DNA of 64,000 nucleotides from Hyphomicrobiales bacterium (lineage in GTDB: Bacteria > Pseudomonadota > Alphaproteobacteria > Rhizobiales > Methylopilaceae): contig JALHQA010000001.1 of the NCBI GenBank assembly GCA_022842205.1, forward strand, positions 1 to 64,000, in the 5' to 3' direction. The translations under genes were made by a program, and so were the position numbers. The notes beneath the pieces are model-generated. The model searched no databases. It was not told where the DNA came from and saw nothing but the letters and a program-made list of their open reading frames with translations. Of this stretch, positions 19,380 to 31,209 are shown piece by piece; the first letter of the stretch is position 1, and every line of letters starts with the position of its first letter.

Positions 19380-22046
19380 CTATCCCCGGAGTTGCGCCTC
19401 GACGGCCGCGAGCGCGGCGTCCGCCTTGGCGCCGTCGGGGCCGCCCGCCTGCGCCATGTCGGGACGGCCGCCGCCGCCCTTGCCGCCGAGCGCTTCCGAC
19501 GCCGTACGCACGAGATCGACCGCGTTGGCGCGGTTCGTCTGGTCGGCGGTGACGCCGACAACGATCGACGCGCGGTTCTCGTCGTCGACCGCGATGAAGG
19601 ACACGACGCCGGAGCCGATCTGCTTCTTGGCGTCATCGACAAGGCCCTTGAGGTCCTTCGCCGGAATGCCCTTCAGCACGCGGCCGAGAAACTTCACGCC
19701 GCCGATATCCTTGGCTTCAGGCGCGGCGTCCGCACCGCCGCCCCCGCCGCCGAGCGCTAGTTTTTTCTTGGCGTCGGCAAGCTCGCGTTCGAGCTTCTTG
19801 CGCTCTTCGAGCAGCGCCGCAAGACGCGCGGGAGCTTCCGAAACAGGAGCTTTCAGCAGGCCGGTGATCTCGTCGAGCGCGCGGCTCTCTTCGCGAAGAA
19901 GACGGCGCGCGCCCTCGCCTGTCGCGGCTTCGAGACGGCGCACGCCGCCCGCGACGCCGCTCTCGCCCGTGATCGCCACAAGGCCGATATCGCCCGTGCG
20001 CCCGACATGCGTGCCGCCGCACAGCTCGACCGAAAACGCTTTCTGCGACGCACCGCCCTCGCGGTCGCTGCCCATCGACACGACACGGACCTCATCGCCA
20101 TATTTTTCGCCGAACAGCGCGCGCGCACCCGACGCCACGGCCTCGTCGACCGCCATCAGCTTGGTGACGACCGGTTCGTTCTGCAGCACGAGGCGGTTCG
20201 CCATGGCCTCGATCTCGGCGATCTCGTCCGGGCTGATCGGCTTCGTGTGCGAGAAATCGAAGCGCAGCCGGTCCGGCGCGACAAGCGAGCCCTTCTGCGC
20301 GACATGATCCCCCAGCACCCGGCGCAGCGCCTCATGCAGAAGATGGGTCGCTGAGTGATTGGCGCGGATCGCCGTGCGGCGCGCGTGATCGACCTTGAGT
20401 TCGAGCGCCATGCCGGGCGCAAGCTCGCCCTTGATGACCTTCACGGCATGCACGAACACGCCGTCGGCGCGCTTGACGGTGTCGGTCACCTCGAGGCTGA
20501 CGCCCGGCCCCGTCATGGTTCCGGTGTCGCCGACCTGGCCACCGGACTCGGCGTAGAACGGGGTCTGGTTGAGCACGACGAAGCCGGTCTCGCCGGCCTT
20601 CAGCGTCTGTACTTCCTCGCCGTCCTTCACAAGCGCGACGACCGCGCCCTCGGCGCTCTCGGTGTCGTAACCCAGAAACTCGGTGGCGCCCGCCTTGTCG
20701 CGCACCGAGAACCACACCTTCTCCGTCGCGGTGTCGCCCGAACCGGCCCAGCTGGCACGCGCTTCCGCACGCTGCTTTTCCATCGCCGTTTCAAACGCGG
20801 CCGTATCGACCTTGATCTCCCGGCTGCGCAGCGCGTCCTGCGTCAGGTCGACCGGAAAACCGAACGTATCATGCAGCTTGAACGCGACGTCGCCCGAGAG
20901 CGTGTCGCCGGATTTCAGCTTCGCGGTTTCCTCGTCGAGGATCTGCAGGCCGCGGGCCAGAGTCTTGCGGAAGCGCGTTTCCTCGAGCTTCAGCGTCTCG
21001 GAGATCAGCGCCTGCTGCTGGCGAAGCTCTGGGTACGCGTCGCCCATCTCGCGCACGAGCGTCGGGACGAGCTTGAACATCACCGGATCGCGCGCGCCGA
21101 GCAGTTCCGCATGGCGCATGGCGCGGCGCATGATGCGGCGCAGAACGTAACCACGCCCTTCGTTCGACGGCAGGACGCCATCGGCGACGAGGAAGGCGGA
21201 TGCGCGCAGATGATCGGCGATGACGCGATGGCTCGGCTTGCGCGGCCCCTCGGCATCGACGCCGATGACATCGACCGACGCGCCGATCAGCGCCTTGAAC
21301 AGATCGGTATCGTAATTCGAGGTGACGCCCTGCAGCACGGCCGACATGCGCTCGAGGCCCATTCCGGTGTCGATGGATGGACGCGGCAGGTCGACACGCT
21401 CGCTCGGCGTCAGCTGCTCGTACTGCATGAAGACGAGGTTCCAGAATTCGAGGAAACGGTCGCCGTCCTCGTCCGGACTGCCGGGCGGGCCGCCCTGCAG
21501 CTTGTCGCCCTGGTCGATGAAGATTTCCGAGCACGGGCCGCACGGGCCGGTATCGCCCATTGCCCAGAAATTGTCGGAGGTCGCGATGCGGATGATCCGG
21601 TCTTCGGGCAGGCCCGCGATCTTCTTCCACAGGCCGAAGGCCTCGTCGTCAGTGTGATAGACGGTGACGAGCAGTCTGTCCTTCGGCAGGCCGAACGTGT
21701 CGGTGCAGAGCTTCCACGCCAGTTCGATCGCGCGATCCTTGAAGTAATCGCCGAACGAGAAATTGCCCATCATCTCGAAGAAGGTGTGATGGCGCGCGGT
21801 GTAGCCGACATTTTCGAGATCGTTGTGCTTGCCACCGGCGCGCACGCATTTCTGCGCGGTCGTCGCCGTCGAGTACGGGCGCTTCTCCGCGCCGGTGAAA
21901 ACGTTCTTGAACTGCACCATGCCGGCGTTCGTGAACATCAGCGTCGGATCGTTGCGCGGCACGAGCGGCGACGACGGCACGATCTCATGTCCCTCCTTCG
22001 CGAAGAACTCGAGGAAGGCCGACCTGATCTCGTTGACGCTGCTCAT
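19380..22046 (-). CDS. alaS: Alanyl-tRNA synthetase
   Basis: 888 aa; [63 protein letters not shown]. Confidence 0.97.
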   Translation of the reverse strand: MSSVNEIRSAFLEFFAKEGHEIVPSSPLVPRNDPTLMFTNAGMVQFKNVFTGAEKRPYSTATTAQKCVRAGGKHNDLENVGYTARHHTFFEMMGNFSFGDYFKDRAIELAWKLCTDTFGLPKDRLLVTVYHTDDEAFGLWKKIAGLPEDRIIRIATSDNFWAMGDTGPCGPCSEIFIDQGDKLQGGPPGSPDEDGDRFLEFWNLVFMQYEQLTPSERVDLPRPSIDTGMGLERMSAVLQGVTSNYDTDLFKALIGASVDVIGVDAEGPRKPSHRVIADHLRASAFLVADGVLPSNEGRGYVLRRIMRRAMRHAELLGARDPVMFKLVPTLVREMGDAYPELRQQQALISETLKLEETRFRKTLARGLQILDEETAKLKSGDTLSGDVAFKLHDTFGFPVDLTQDALRSREIKVDTAAFETAMEKQRAEARASWAGSGDTATEKVWFSVRDKAGATEFLGYDTESAEGAVVALVKDGEEVQTLKAGETGFVVLNQTPFYAESGGQVGDTGTMTGPGVSLEVTDTVKRADGVFVHAVKVIKGELAPGMALELKVDHARRTAIRANHSATHLLHEALRRVLGDHVAQKGSLVAPDRLRFDFSHTKPISPDEIAEIEAMANRLVLQNEPVVTKLMAVDEAVASGARALFGEKYGDEVRVVSMGSDREGGASQKAFSVELCGGTHVGRTGDIGLVAITGESGVAGGVRRLEAATGEGARRLLREESRALDEITGLLKAPVSEAPARLAALLEERKKLERELADAKKKLALGGGGGGADAAPEAKDIGGVKFLGRVLKGIPAKDLKGLVDDAKKQIGSGVVSFIAVDDENRASIVVGVTADQTNRANAVDLVRTASEALGGKGGGGRPDMAQAGGPDGAKADAALAAVEAQLRG

Positions 22047-22359
22047 CCGAAAGCTCGTGAAAATCCCGCATATGCCGCCCGGCCGGGCGGCGGACTGTCT
22101 TAGCGGCGGGGGTGAGAACTGTCTAGGAAAGCCCGTCTTTTCCTAGGGTTTTGCCCGCCGCGCCATATTCATATGGGGATAGCAGCGCTTCGGTTCATTC
22201 CGCATGCGGACGACCGGCCTCCCGCGAAACACGTCGGCCGGGGCCTCCCAAATACCGTCATGCCCGGCACCCTGCTCTGTTCAGGGTCCGGGCGTCCGGT
22301 GCGGAGGGTCTAGTTCCGGACGGCCGCTCGGGGAAGCGGCCATGACGGTGTGTGGACGG

Positions 22360-23439
<1,080 letters not shown>

Positions 23440-23510
23440 GATGATGCTCCCTCTCCGCCGCAACTGGATAGTGGGAACACCGTACACGCTTTGTTCTCAT
23501 TTTCAAGTCT

Positions 23511-23525
23511 GTTCTCGTTTTGTGC
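23511..23525. promoter_or_regulatory. Candidate alphaproteobacterial SOS (LexA) box upstream of recA
   Basis: GTTC-TCGTTTT-GTGC, one mismatch to GTTC-N7-GTTC, about 75 bp upstream of recA. Confidence 0.45.
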
Positions 23526-23535
23526 ATAAAATTTA

Positions 23536-26085
23536 TCATCCCCCCATCGTCTCCTTCACAGCCTGGACGAGGTCCTTGAGCGCGAAGGGCTTCGGCAGGA
23601 ACACAAAGGTCTCGTGCTCCGCGAGGTTCTTCTTGAAGGCCTCCTCGGCATAGCCGGAGACGAAAATGATCTTGATGGACGGGTTGCGCTTCCTGAGTTC
23701 CTTCAGCAGCGTCGGCCCGTCCATTTCCGGCATCACGACGTCGGAGACGACAAGGTCGATGCCGCCCGCCCCTTCGTCGATCAGCGTCAGCGCCTCGACG
23801 CCCGAACTCGCGGACAGGACGCTGTAGCCGCGCGATTCCAGTGCGCGGGTGGCGAAGCTGCGCACCGCGTCCTCGTCCTCGACAAGGAGAATGGTGCCGT
23901 GCCCCGTCATGTCCCTGGGCGGCGGCGGAGGCTCGACCGCCTTCACCGCAGCGGCCGCCGCGTCTTCGACGGTCGCGACATGGCGCGGCAGGAAGATGCG
24001 GAACGCCGTGCCGCGGCCCATCTCGCTGTCGACGAAGATGAAGCCTTCGGTCTGCTTGACGATGCCGTAGACGGTCGAGAGCCCAAGCCCCGTGCCCTTG
24101 CCGACCTCCTTGGTCGAAAAGAACGGCTCGAAAATCTTGTCGCGGATTTCGGCCGGAATGCCGGTGCCGGTGTCCTCGACCTCGACCAGAACCCATTCGG
24201 CCGCCGGCAGCAGCGGCTTGTTGAACTGCGCAACCTCGCCGGCCGGGATGTTGCGCGTCCGAAGCGTGACCTTGCCGCCTTCCGGCATGGCGTCGCGCGC
24301 ATTGATGACGAGATTGACGATCACCTGTTCGAGCTGACCGCTGTCGGCCTTCACCAGCCAGAGATCGCGGCCGTGATGCACGTCGAGCGTCACCTTTTCG
24401 CCGAGCAGGCGGCCGAGCATGAGGCGGAGATCCGTCAATACGTCAGCAAGCGCCAGCACCTGCGGGCGCAGCGTCTGGCGGCGCGAGAAGGCCAGCAGTT
24501 GACGCACCAGCCCCGCCGCGCGCGTGGCATTGTGCTTGATCTGCATGATGTCGCGGAACGAGGGGTCGGTCTGCTTGTGCGTGGCGAGCAGAAGATCCGA
24601 AAAGCCCATGATCGCCGTCAATACATTGTTCAGGTCGTGGGCGATGCCGCCCGCGAGCTGGCCGACGGATTCCATCTTCTGCGATTGCAGGATCTGCAGT
24701 TCGAGCTGGCGCTGCTCGGTGGTGTCGAGAGCGTAAAGAATGGCGGCCTCGCCATCCGGCCCGTTCTCGTCGCGCTCGCCTTCCATGGCGCTGAAGAAGA
24801 ATTTCGCGGAGTTGCCGTCTTCGCCGCCGATCTGCGCATCGACGGGCTTGATGTCGCTCTGTCCGGCGACCGCGCGCGCCAGCGCCTCCCCGAGGGCCAG
24901 GCGCCCCGCCTCCGCGACGGCGAAGAGGATCTGCCGGTCCTCGCCCTTCACCGCATCGCCGAACAGCCGCGCGAACGAGGCATTGGCACGCTTCACATGG
25001 CCGGTCTTGTCCACGGTCGCAATGGCAATCGGCGTCGTGTTGAAGAAGCGCGCGAATTGCACCTCGGCGGCGCGCAGCGGATCGTGAACGCCGCGCGCGC
25101 GCGAACGATCGAGCACGAGTGTCTTCGAAGGCCCCGGCGTGCCGTCCGGCGCATAGGCCGTCTTGTGCAGGATGCGCACCGGGAAGCTCTGGCCGGTGCG
25201 CGTCTTGAGATCGAGATCGAGCGCCTCGGTCTTCACCGTGCCGGCTCCGCCCGCCAGCGTGGAAAGAAGGCTCGCGCCGTCGCCGGCGAAAAGATCGGAG
25301 AGCTTCAGCGTGCCGGCGCCGATATGCGCGAGATCGTGGCCGAGCCATTCGGCCAGAGTCGCGTTCATGTAGCCGATGGTGCCGTCGGTCTCGGCGGAGA
25401 AGAAACCGGCCGGCGCGTGGTCGAGGAAATCGATGGCGTGCTGCAACTCCTGGAAGACGTTTTCCTGCCGCTCGCGCTCGCGCGTCACATCGGCGAGCGT
25501 CCAGACCGAGAGCGGCTTTTTCTGCTTGGGATGAACGAGCGGCCGGACGCGGATGCGGAACCAGGCCGGCACGCCGCGCGGCCCCATCTGCACGCGGAAC
25601 TCTTCCTGCAGCCTTTTGCCCTCCCGCGCCGCCTGCGACAGGCGGTAGATCGATTCCGCGACGTCGGGATCGGACGCGAAAATGCGCTCGACAGAGCGCA
25701 CATGGCTGATCTCGTCGACGCCGGTGAGATTCAGGTAGGCGCGATTGACGAACACGATCTCGCCGTCGGCAGCGGAAACCAGCAGCCCCTCTTCCGCCTC
25801 GGTCAGCAGCGCGCGGGCGAAATCGTCCTTCGGTTTGCTTGAGCCGAAACGCAGGATGCCGATGGCGCCGGCAAACAATGCGAAAATGCCGATGGCCGCG
25901 AGAAAGGCGAGGAAAACAAGAATATAAAATCCGGCATCGTCGCCCGACACGAAGCCGAGCCCGAACGCCGCGCCGACCAGAATGCCCGCGAGTGCCAGAA
26001 CCGCCTTTATATTTCCCGGTGGGTCGGTCCGGTCGATGGGGGCTTCAAAGCCCTTCTGTCCGCCCGATTCGGTTTTCCGCGCCAC
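23536..26085 (-). CDS. cckA: Hybrid sensor histidine kinase, CckA-like cell-cycle kinase
   Basis: Two N-terminal TM segments, PAS domains, HisKA ([22 protein letters not shown]), HATPase ([41 protein letters not shown]) and receiver ([18 protein letters not shown]... [15 protein letters not shown]). Confidence 0.9.
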   Translation of the reverse strand: MARKTESGGQKGFEAPIDRTDPPGNIKAVLALAGILVGAAFGLGFVSGDDAGFYILVFLAFLAAIGIFALFAGAIGILRFGSSKPKDDFARALLTEAEEGLLVSAADGEIVFVNRAYLNLTGVDEISHVRSVERIFASDPDVAESIYRLSQAAREGKRLQEEFRVQMGPRGVPAWFRIRVRPLVHPKQKKPLSVWTLADVTRERERQENVFQELQHAIDFLDHAPAGFFSAETDGTIGYMNATLAEWLGHDLAHIGAGTLKLSDLFAGDGASLLSTLAGGAGTVKTEALDLDLKTRTGQSFPVRILHKTAYAPDGTPGPSKTLVLDRSRARGVHDPLRAAEVQFARFFNTTPIAIATVDKTGHVKRANASFARLFGDAVKGEDRQILFAVAEAGRLALGEALARAVAGQSDIKPVDAQIGGEDGNSAKFFFSAMEGERDENGPDGEAAILYALDTTEQRQLELQILQSQKMESVGQLAGGIAHDLNNVLTAIMGFSDLLLATHKQTDPSFRDIMQIKHNATRAAGLVRQLLAFSRRQTLRPQVLALADVLTDLRLMLGRLLGEKVTLDVHHGRDLWLVKADSGQLEQVIVNLVINARDAMPEGGKVTLRTRNIPAGEVAQFNKPLLPAAEWVLVEVEDTGTGIPAEIRDKIFEPFFSTKEVGKGTGLGLSTVYGIVKQTEGFIFVDSEMGRGTAFRIFLPRHVATVEDAAAAAVKAVEPPPPPRDMTGHGTILLVEDEDAVRSFATRALESRGYSVLSASSGVEALTLIDEGAGGIDLVVSDVVMPEMDGPTLLKELRKRNPSIKIIFVSGYAEEAFKKNLAEHETFVFLPKPFALKDLVQAVKETMGG

Positions 26086-26209
26086 GTCGCCTCCGCGGGC
26101 GGAGATTGGTGCGCGCGCCCTGCAAAAGCAATTGCGGGCGCCGGGATTTCAGGGGTTTTGCCCGCGCCTGAAAAGCGCACGGAGGTCCGGGGTCACGCGC
26201 TGGCTGGCT

Positions 26210-26549
26210 TCCGGCTGGCTTGCGCGCTTCCAGGTCTCGCCGGTCAGACGGCGAAAACGCATTGGCCAGCGCATGAACCCGCCGGAAGGCGGCTTCCGCC
26301 CCGGCGATCATTCGCGCATTTCCGCTTCATCGAGCGCCGCGGTGAAGCTGCGCCAGTGCTTGCCGCGGCCTTCGGGATGGCCGCGAGATGGCGCGCGCCA
26401 TGCGTCTCGGACAGGCCGAGCTTTTCCGCTTCCTTGATAAGGAAGGCCGCGCCGAGATTTGAGCCTTCGGCGACATAGAGCCAGCCGAGCGCGGTCGGGA
26501 GGTCGGCATCGGCGCCTTCAGCCTCTGCCAGCGGCCCGGGCAACCTCAA
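26210..26549 (-). pseudogene. Heme oxygenase-like remnant (N-terminally truncated, two frame changes)
   Basis: LGWLYVAEGSNLGAAFLIKEAEKLGLSETHGARHLA continues in a second frame (HPEGRGKHWRSFTAALDEAEMRE-stop) and then a third (MIAGAEAAFRRVHALANAF). Confidence 0.65.
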
Positions 26550-26670
26550 CCGCCATATTCATATCCCTCGTCCGGCCGCCCGCGCGCCTCGATTGCCGCT
26601 GCTATAGCTCAAGACGACTCAAAGGAGCGATCTCTCACCCGCAGTGGAAAGAATTGCGGATTTCATGAGG

Positions 26671-27747
26671 TCAGAACGGCCTGCCGCCGCGCTTCTTCAG
26701 CCCCATGACATAGCCGATGACTTCGGCCACCGCCTTGTAGTGTTCGGCCGGCACTTCGCCGTCGATCTCGACCGACGCGTAGAGCGCGCGGGCGAGCGGC
26801 GGGTTCTCGACGATGGGAATGCTGTGCGCCGTGCCGACCTCGCGGATTTTCAGCGCGAGATTGTCGAGGCCCTTTGCCAGCACGACCGGCGCGTTCATGC
26901 CGGCATCGTATTTCAGCGCCACGGCATAATGGGTCGGGTTGGTGATGATGACATTGGCCTGCGGCACGTTCTGCATCATGCGCTTGCGCGCGCGCTGCTG
27001 GCGCAGCTGGCGGATCTTCGCCTTGATGTGCGGGTCGCCTTCGAGCTGCTTGTACTCTTCCTTCAGTTCCTGGAACGACATCTTCTGCCGCTCCATCCAT
27101 TCATGGCGCTGGTACAGCCAGTCGGCGATGGCGAGAACGGTCAGAACCGCGACCGCGGTGCCGAGCATCGAAACCATCAGATCGTGTGAATACACGCCGA
27201 TCTTCGACGGATCGAGCATCGCCAGCAGCCCGAGTTCCTCGCGCTTCGGCCAGATGACCCAGACGATGGCGGCGCCGACAATGAGCAGCTTGGCGATGCC
27301 CTTGGCGAAGTTGACGAGGCTCGTTTTGGAGAACAACCGCTTGAAGCCGGCGAGCGGCGAAACCTTCGAGAGTTTCGGCGTGATCGGCTCGGTCGAATAG
27401 AGAAAACCGTTCTGCACGACATTGCCGAGGATGGCCGCGCCGACGAAGAACAGCAGCGGCATGGCGAGCGCAGTGAGGATCAGGAACGACATGCTGGTCA
27501 GCACATGGGTCAGCGTGCCGCCGTCGACCGAGATCGTGCCCGCGTTCGATATGAAGCCCTTGAGGCCCGCCGTCAGCTTCGAAGCGCTGTCGCTCGAGAA
27601 CATCACGAGCGCGATCGCGCCCGCCGACAGGAGGAACCAGTTGTTGACCTCCATGCTCTTCGGGACGTCGCCCTTCTTGCGCGCGTCGTCGAGTTTTTTC
27701 TGTGTCGGTTCTTGGGAGCGTTCGCCGCTGTCGCCTTCTTCAGCCAC
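26671..27747 (-). CDS. flhB: Flagellar export protein FlhB
   Basis: 358 aa; EDSGERSQEPTQKKLDDARKKGDVPKS N-terminus and NPTH autocleavage motif (VIITNPTHYAVALKYD). Confidence 0.96.
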   Translation of the reverse strand: MAEEGDSGERSQEPTQKKLDDARKKGDVPKSMEVNNWFLLSAGAIALVMFSSDSASKLTAGLKGFISNAGTISVDGGTLTHVLTSMSFLILTALAMPLLFFVGAAILGNVVQNGFLYSTEPITPKLSKVSPLAGFKRLFSKTSLVNFAKGIAKLLIVGAAIVWVIWPKREELGLLAMLDPSKIGVYSHDLMVSMLGTAVAVLTVLAIADWLYQRHEWMERQKMSFQELKEEYKQLEGDPHIKAKIRQLRQQRARKRMMQNVPQANVIITNPTHYAVALKYDAGMNAPVVLAKGLDNLALKIREVGTAHSIPIVENPPLARALYASVEIDGEVPAEHYKAVAEVIGYVMGLKKRGGRPF

Positions 27748-27753
27748 GAGGCA

Positions 27754-28518
27754 TTACCCTCCCTGAAGAAGCTGGCCGAGCCCGTCTTCCACATAGGTGA
27801 TGAAGACACCCATCATGGCCGACAGCACGAGCGCAAGAACGGCAAAGCCCAGAAGTATGGACGCGGGCATCGCGATGAAGAACACCTGCATCTGCGGCAT
27901 CAGGCGCGCCAGCACGCCAAGGCCGACATTGAAGATGAGGCCAAAGATCAGGACCGGGGCCGCAAGCTGGATCGCGATGCGGAACGAGCCGGCGGCCAGG
28001 CCCGCCGCGTATTTGGCGGCATCGCCCGTATCGGGGATCACGCCGGGCCGGAATATATCGTAGCTCTTGCCGAGAGCGGCGATGGCAAGGTGGTGCGTGT
28101 CGGTCGCGAAGATCAGCGCCACCGCGAGCAGCGTCAGAAAGGTGCCGACCAGCGCGCCCTGCTGGCCCTGGCTCGGGTCGACATTCATCACGAAGCCGAG
28201 GCCGAGCTGGTTGGCGATCACGGTGCCGGCGGTCTGCAGCGTCGCGATCATGATGCGGCCGGCGATGCCGAGCACGAAGCCGATCGCGATCTCGCCGATC
28301 AGAAGCCCGATCACCGCCGGCATCGCGCCGAGCGGCTGCGGATAGAAGCGCGCGGCCAGCGGATAGAAAACGAGTGTCAGCAGAAGCGCCGTCGCGAGGC
28401 GCACGCGCACCGGAAACGAGCGTTCGCCGATGCCCGGCAGCAGCATCGTCATCGTGCCGATCCGCGCGAAGATCAGCAGGAAGGCCATGCTCAGTTCGGG
28501 CAGGATCTGGATGCTCAC
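27754..28518 (-). CDS. fliR: Flagellar export protein FliR
   Basis: 254 aa polytopic, between flhB and fliQ; FLLIFARIGTMTMLLPGIGERSFPVRVRLATALLLTL. Confidence 0.94.
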   Translation of the reverse strand: MSIQILPELSMAFLLIFARIGTMTMLLPGIGERSFPVRVRLATALLLTLVFYPLAARFYPQPLGAMPAVIGLLIGEIAIGFVLGIAGRIMIATLQTAGTVIANQLGLGFVMNVDPSQGQQGALVGTFLTLLAVALIFATDTHHLAIAALGKSYDIFRPGVIPDTGDAAKYAAGLAAGSFRIAIQLAAPVLIFGLIFNVGLGVLARLMPQMQVFFIAMPASILLGFAVLALVLSAMMGVFITYVEDGLGQLLQGG

Positions 28519-28530
28519 GCCGCCGTCTTT

Positions 28531-28578
28531 CCCATCCTCATCCTGAGGAGGCGCGCAGCGCCGTCTCGAAGGATGAGA
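28531..28578. repeat. REP-like palindromic element (family A) between fliQ and fliR
   Basis: CCTCATCCTGAGGAGGCGCGCAGCGCCGTCTCGAAGGATGAG; same arms as units at 31948, 32008 and 32376. Confidence 0.8.
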
Positions 28579-28845
28579 TTATCCGCCCGCCACGATCAGC
28601 GCGGCGATGCGATTCATGTGCTCGGACAGTACCGCACCCATGAAGGGCAGCGCGAGCACGAGCACCACGAACATCGCAACAATCTTGGGCACGAAGACCA
28701 GCGTCATTTCCTGGATCTGCGTCAGCGCCTGGAACAGCGACACCGCGACACCGACGAGAAGGCCGCAGATCAGCAGCGGCGCGGAGACTTTCAGCAAAAC
28801 GATGATCGCGTCGCGGCCGACGTCGAGAACTTCAGGACCGGTCAT
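28579..28845 (-). CDS. fliQ: Flagellar export protein FliQ
   Basis: 88 aa; two TM helices; MTGPEVLDVGRDAIIVLLKVSAPLLICGLLVGVAVSLFQALTQIQEMTLVFVPKI. Confidence 0.94.
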   Translation of the reverse strand: MTGPEVLDVGRDAIIVLLKVSAPLLICGLLVGVAVSLFQALTQIQEMTLVFVPKIVAMFVVLVLALPFMGAVLSEHMNRIAALIVAGG

Positions 28846-28863
28846 ACTCGAAACTCCCCGCCG

Positions 28864-29187
28864 TCAGATCGGCATCCGCATGATTTCTTCGTAGGCCGAG
28901 ATCACGCGGTCGCGCACGCTCACCAGCGTTTCCAGCGCGACTTCGCTTTCCGCGACGGCCGTCACGACATCGACGAGATCGCCGCGGCCCTGCGCGGCCT
29001 GCATGGCCTGTGCATCGCTCTTCTGGCCGGCCTCCACGACCGACCCCACGACCTGTTCGAGCATCGCGCCGAAGCCGCCGCCCTCGGCGGTTTTCGCGAC
29101 GCCCGCGCCCGGCATCGGGCCCTGTCCCGTGCCCGTCAGCGAGGCGAGGCTTTTGTACGCATTGGCGGCAAGCAAGGGTGACGACAT
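28864..29187 (-). CDS. fliE: Flagellar hook-basal body protein FliE
   Basis: 107 aa; FGAMLEQVVGSVVEAGQKSDAQAMQAAQGRGDLVDVVTAVAESEVALETLVSVRDRVISAYEEIMRMPI. Confidence 0.92.
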   Translation of the reverse strand: MSSPLLAANAYKSLASLTGTGQGPMPGAGVAKTAEGGGFGAMLEQVVGSVVEAGQKSDAQAMQAAQGRGDLVDVVTAVAESEVALETLVSVRDRVISAYEEIMRMPI

Positions 29188-29198
29188 CTAATGACTCC

Positions 29199-29609
29199 TC
29201 AGGCCCGCAGGATTTCGAGTGTGCGCGCCACCATGCGGCGCGTGGCGCCGATGACGCCGAGATTGGCTTCGTAGCTGCGCTGCGCCTCGCGCAGATCCAT
29301 CTGCTCGACCAGCGAATTGACGTTTGGTGTCAGGACATAGCCGCTCGCGTTCGCGGCGGGATGGCCGGGCTCGTATTTCGACTGGAACGCCGACCTGTCG
29401 CGCTCGATGCGTCCCATCTCGACAAGCTGCGCGCCGAGCGCGTCGTCGAAGCTCGCCTTGAAGGTCGGCACCTTGCGCTGATACGGGTTGCCGCCCGGCG
29501 TCGACGCGGTCGAGTCCGCGTTGGCGATGTTTTCGGAAATGATCCGCATGCGGCCGGACTGGGCCTTCAGGCCCGAAGCCGCGATCATGACTGAGCGCAG
29601 GAAATCCAT
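29199..29609 (-). CDS. flgC: Flagellar basal-body rod protein FlgC
   Basis: 136 aa; rod motif SGLKAQSGRMRIISENIANADST and C-terminal EANLGVIGATRRMVARTLEILRA. Confidence 0.94.
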   Translation of the reverse strand: MDFLRSVMIAASGLKAQSGRMRIISENIANADSTASTPGGNPYQRKVPTFKASFDDALGAQLVEMGRIERDRSAFQSKYEPGHPAANASGYVLTPNVNSLVEQMDLREAQRSYEANLGVIGATRRMVARTLEILRA

Positions 29610-29621
29610 GATTTTGCCTCC

Positions 29622-30020
29622 TTAGGCTCGCCGCCCGATGGCGGTCTTCAGCATTCCGAGGCCGCGGCTGTAGAGCTGCGAGACCATCTGGTAGTCCATG
29701 ACGTTCTGGCTGACGCGCATCACTTCCTCCTCGAGCACGACAGCATTGCCCTCGGGGGTAATCTCGTAAGTCTTTGCCTTTTCAGGCTCCTGTGCCCGCC
29801 CCCCGGAGGGGCCGAGATGCATCGGGCTCGTCGTCGCCAGCTGGACGCCCGCCGCGGCGCTGCTCGCCATCGCGCCGAAGGACGGCTCCTTGAGGTCACG
29901 CGCCCGGTAATTCGGCGTGTCCGCATTGGCGACATTTTGTGCCAGTACGCTCTGGCGTTCCTGGTGCCAGCTCATGCGCTGCTTCAGCATGCCCACAAGC
30001 GGAAGGTCGGCGAACTGCAT
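29622..30020 (-). CDS. flgB: Flagellar basal-body rod protein FlgB
   Basis: 132 aa; KQRMSWHQERQSVLAQNVANADTPNYRARDL. Confidence 0.93.
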   Translation of the reverse strand: MQFADLPLVGMLKQRMSWHQERQSVLAQNVANADTPNYRARDLKEPSFGAMASSAAAGVQLATTSPMHLGPSGGRAQEPEKAKTYEITPEGNAVVLEEEVMRVSQNVMDYQMVSQLYSRGLGMLKTAIGRRA

Positions 30021-30074
30021 CGAATCTCCGGCTCGCTCATCACGAGAACTAGGAAGAAATTGCCGGGTGTATGG

Positions 30075-30090
30075 TTAATCCCGCGTTAAC
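30075..30090. promoter_or_regulatory. Candidate CtrA box in the divergent flgB/fliO region
   Basis: TTAA-TCCCGCG-TTAAC, exact TTAA-N7-TTAAC. Confidence 0.65.
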
Positions 30091-30177
30091 GAAGGGAAAC
30101 CACTCGCCTCGGCGGTAAGGTTTTGTTAGTTTGCCGTCCCGAGGCCGCGGCGGCGGACGGTAGGTAGGGGTATAGGC

Positions 30178-31209
30178 GTGGAAACACTATTTGGCGGCGA
30201 CCTGTCGGTCCCCGTGCGCTTCGCCATCGCTTTCGGCGTGGTCCTTTCGCTTATTGCGCTCACATTCGTCGGCATCCGGCGTTTCGCCGGCCGCAGGCTG
30301 CCGCTGTCGAACGGCGGCCGCGCCCGCCAGCCGCGCCTTGGCGTGCTCGATGCGTTCGCGATCGACGCGCGCCGCCGCCTCGTGCTCATCCGCCGCGACA
30401 ATGTCGAACATCTCATCATGATCGGCGGGCCGAACGATGTTCTCGTCGAGAGCGAGATCGTCCGCGCGCCCGCCCAGGCCGCGCTCGCCCCGCAGCAGGC
30501 GCGCCGCGCGCCGGGCGAAAACAGCCGCGCCGCCGTTGCGCCGCCGCAAGGTCAAGTGCAGCAGCGTTCGCTGCCCGCGCCGGAACAGCCCGCCGCCGTC
30601 GAACCGCCGGCCGAACCCGCGCCGCTGCGTCCCGCCGCGTTCCGCAACGCGTTCCAGCGTTCGCCGGAACAGGCGCAGGCCCCCGCTGCCGCGCGCGCCC
30701 CTGCGCCGACACCGCCGGCCGCCGCCATGCCTCCGGCCCGCCCAGCTGCTGCGCCTCCGGCCCCGCCGCGCGCACAGCGCGAAGTCGCCGTCGAAGGCGC
30801 GGAACAGGAAGCCGCGCGGCCGAAGGCCAATATCGATCCGCTCTATGCGGACATCGAGCGCAAGCTCGGCGAAGCGCTGTCGCGCGCGCCGTCCTCGCCG
30901 CCGACCGCTCCTCCGCCCGCACGTGCATCCGCGCCTGCGCCGCAGCCGGCCCGAGCGTCCGCACCGCCGCCGCCGAATTTCGAACGTCCCGCTCCTCCGC
31001 CCGGTTTTGAGCGTCCCGCGCCGTCCTTCTCGCGTCCGGCCACGCCGCCGCCCGCACCGGCACGGCCGGCCGCACCGCCGCCCCCGCTCCGCCGTCCGGA
31101 GCCCGCGGCAGCACCCGCGCCCGCCGCGAAGGATGCCGACGGAAAGAGCCATCTCGACGCTCTCGAGGAAGAGATGGCGAGCCTGCTCGGGCGCGACCGC
31201 TCGTCATGA
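30178..31209 (+). CDS. fliO: FliO-like flagellar biosynthetic protein with long Pro/Ala-rich tail
   Basis: One N-terminal TM, FliO-like region (LGVLDAFAIDARRRLVLIRRDNVEHLIMIGGPNDVLVESEI), then about 200 aa of Pro/Ala-rich sequence; 4-nt overlap with fliP. Confidence 0.82.
   Translation: METLFGGDLSVPVRFAIAFGVVLSLIALTFVGIRRFAGRRLPLSNGGRARQPRLGVLDAFAIDARRRLVLIRRDNVEHLIMIGGPNDVLVESEIVRAPAQAALAPQQARRAPGENSRAAVAPPQGQVQQRSLPAPEQPAAVEPPAEPAPLRPAAFRNAFQRSPEQAQAPAAARAPAPTPPAAAMPPARPAAAPPAPPRAQREVAVEGAEQEAARPKANIDPLYADIERKLGEALSRAPSSPPTAPPPARASAPAPQPARASAPPPPNFERPAPPPGFERPAPSFSRPATPPPAPARPAAPPPPLRRPEPAAAPAPAAKDADGKSHLDALEEEMASLLGRDRSS

Noticed and set aside
20355-22103. 582-aa plus-strand ORF
   Set aside because: Antisense to alaS, no domain signal.
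23614-25842. 742-aa plus-strand ORF
   Set aside because: Antisense to cckA, low-complexity shadow ORF.
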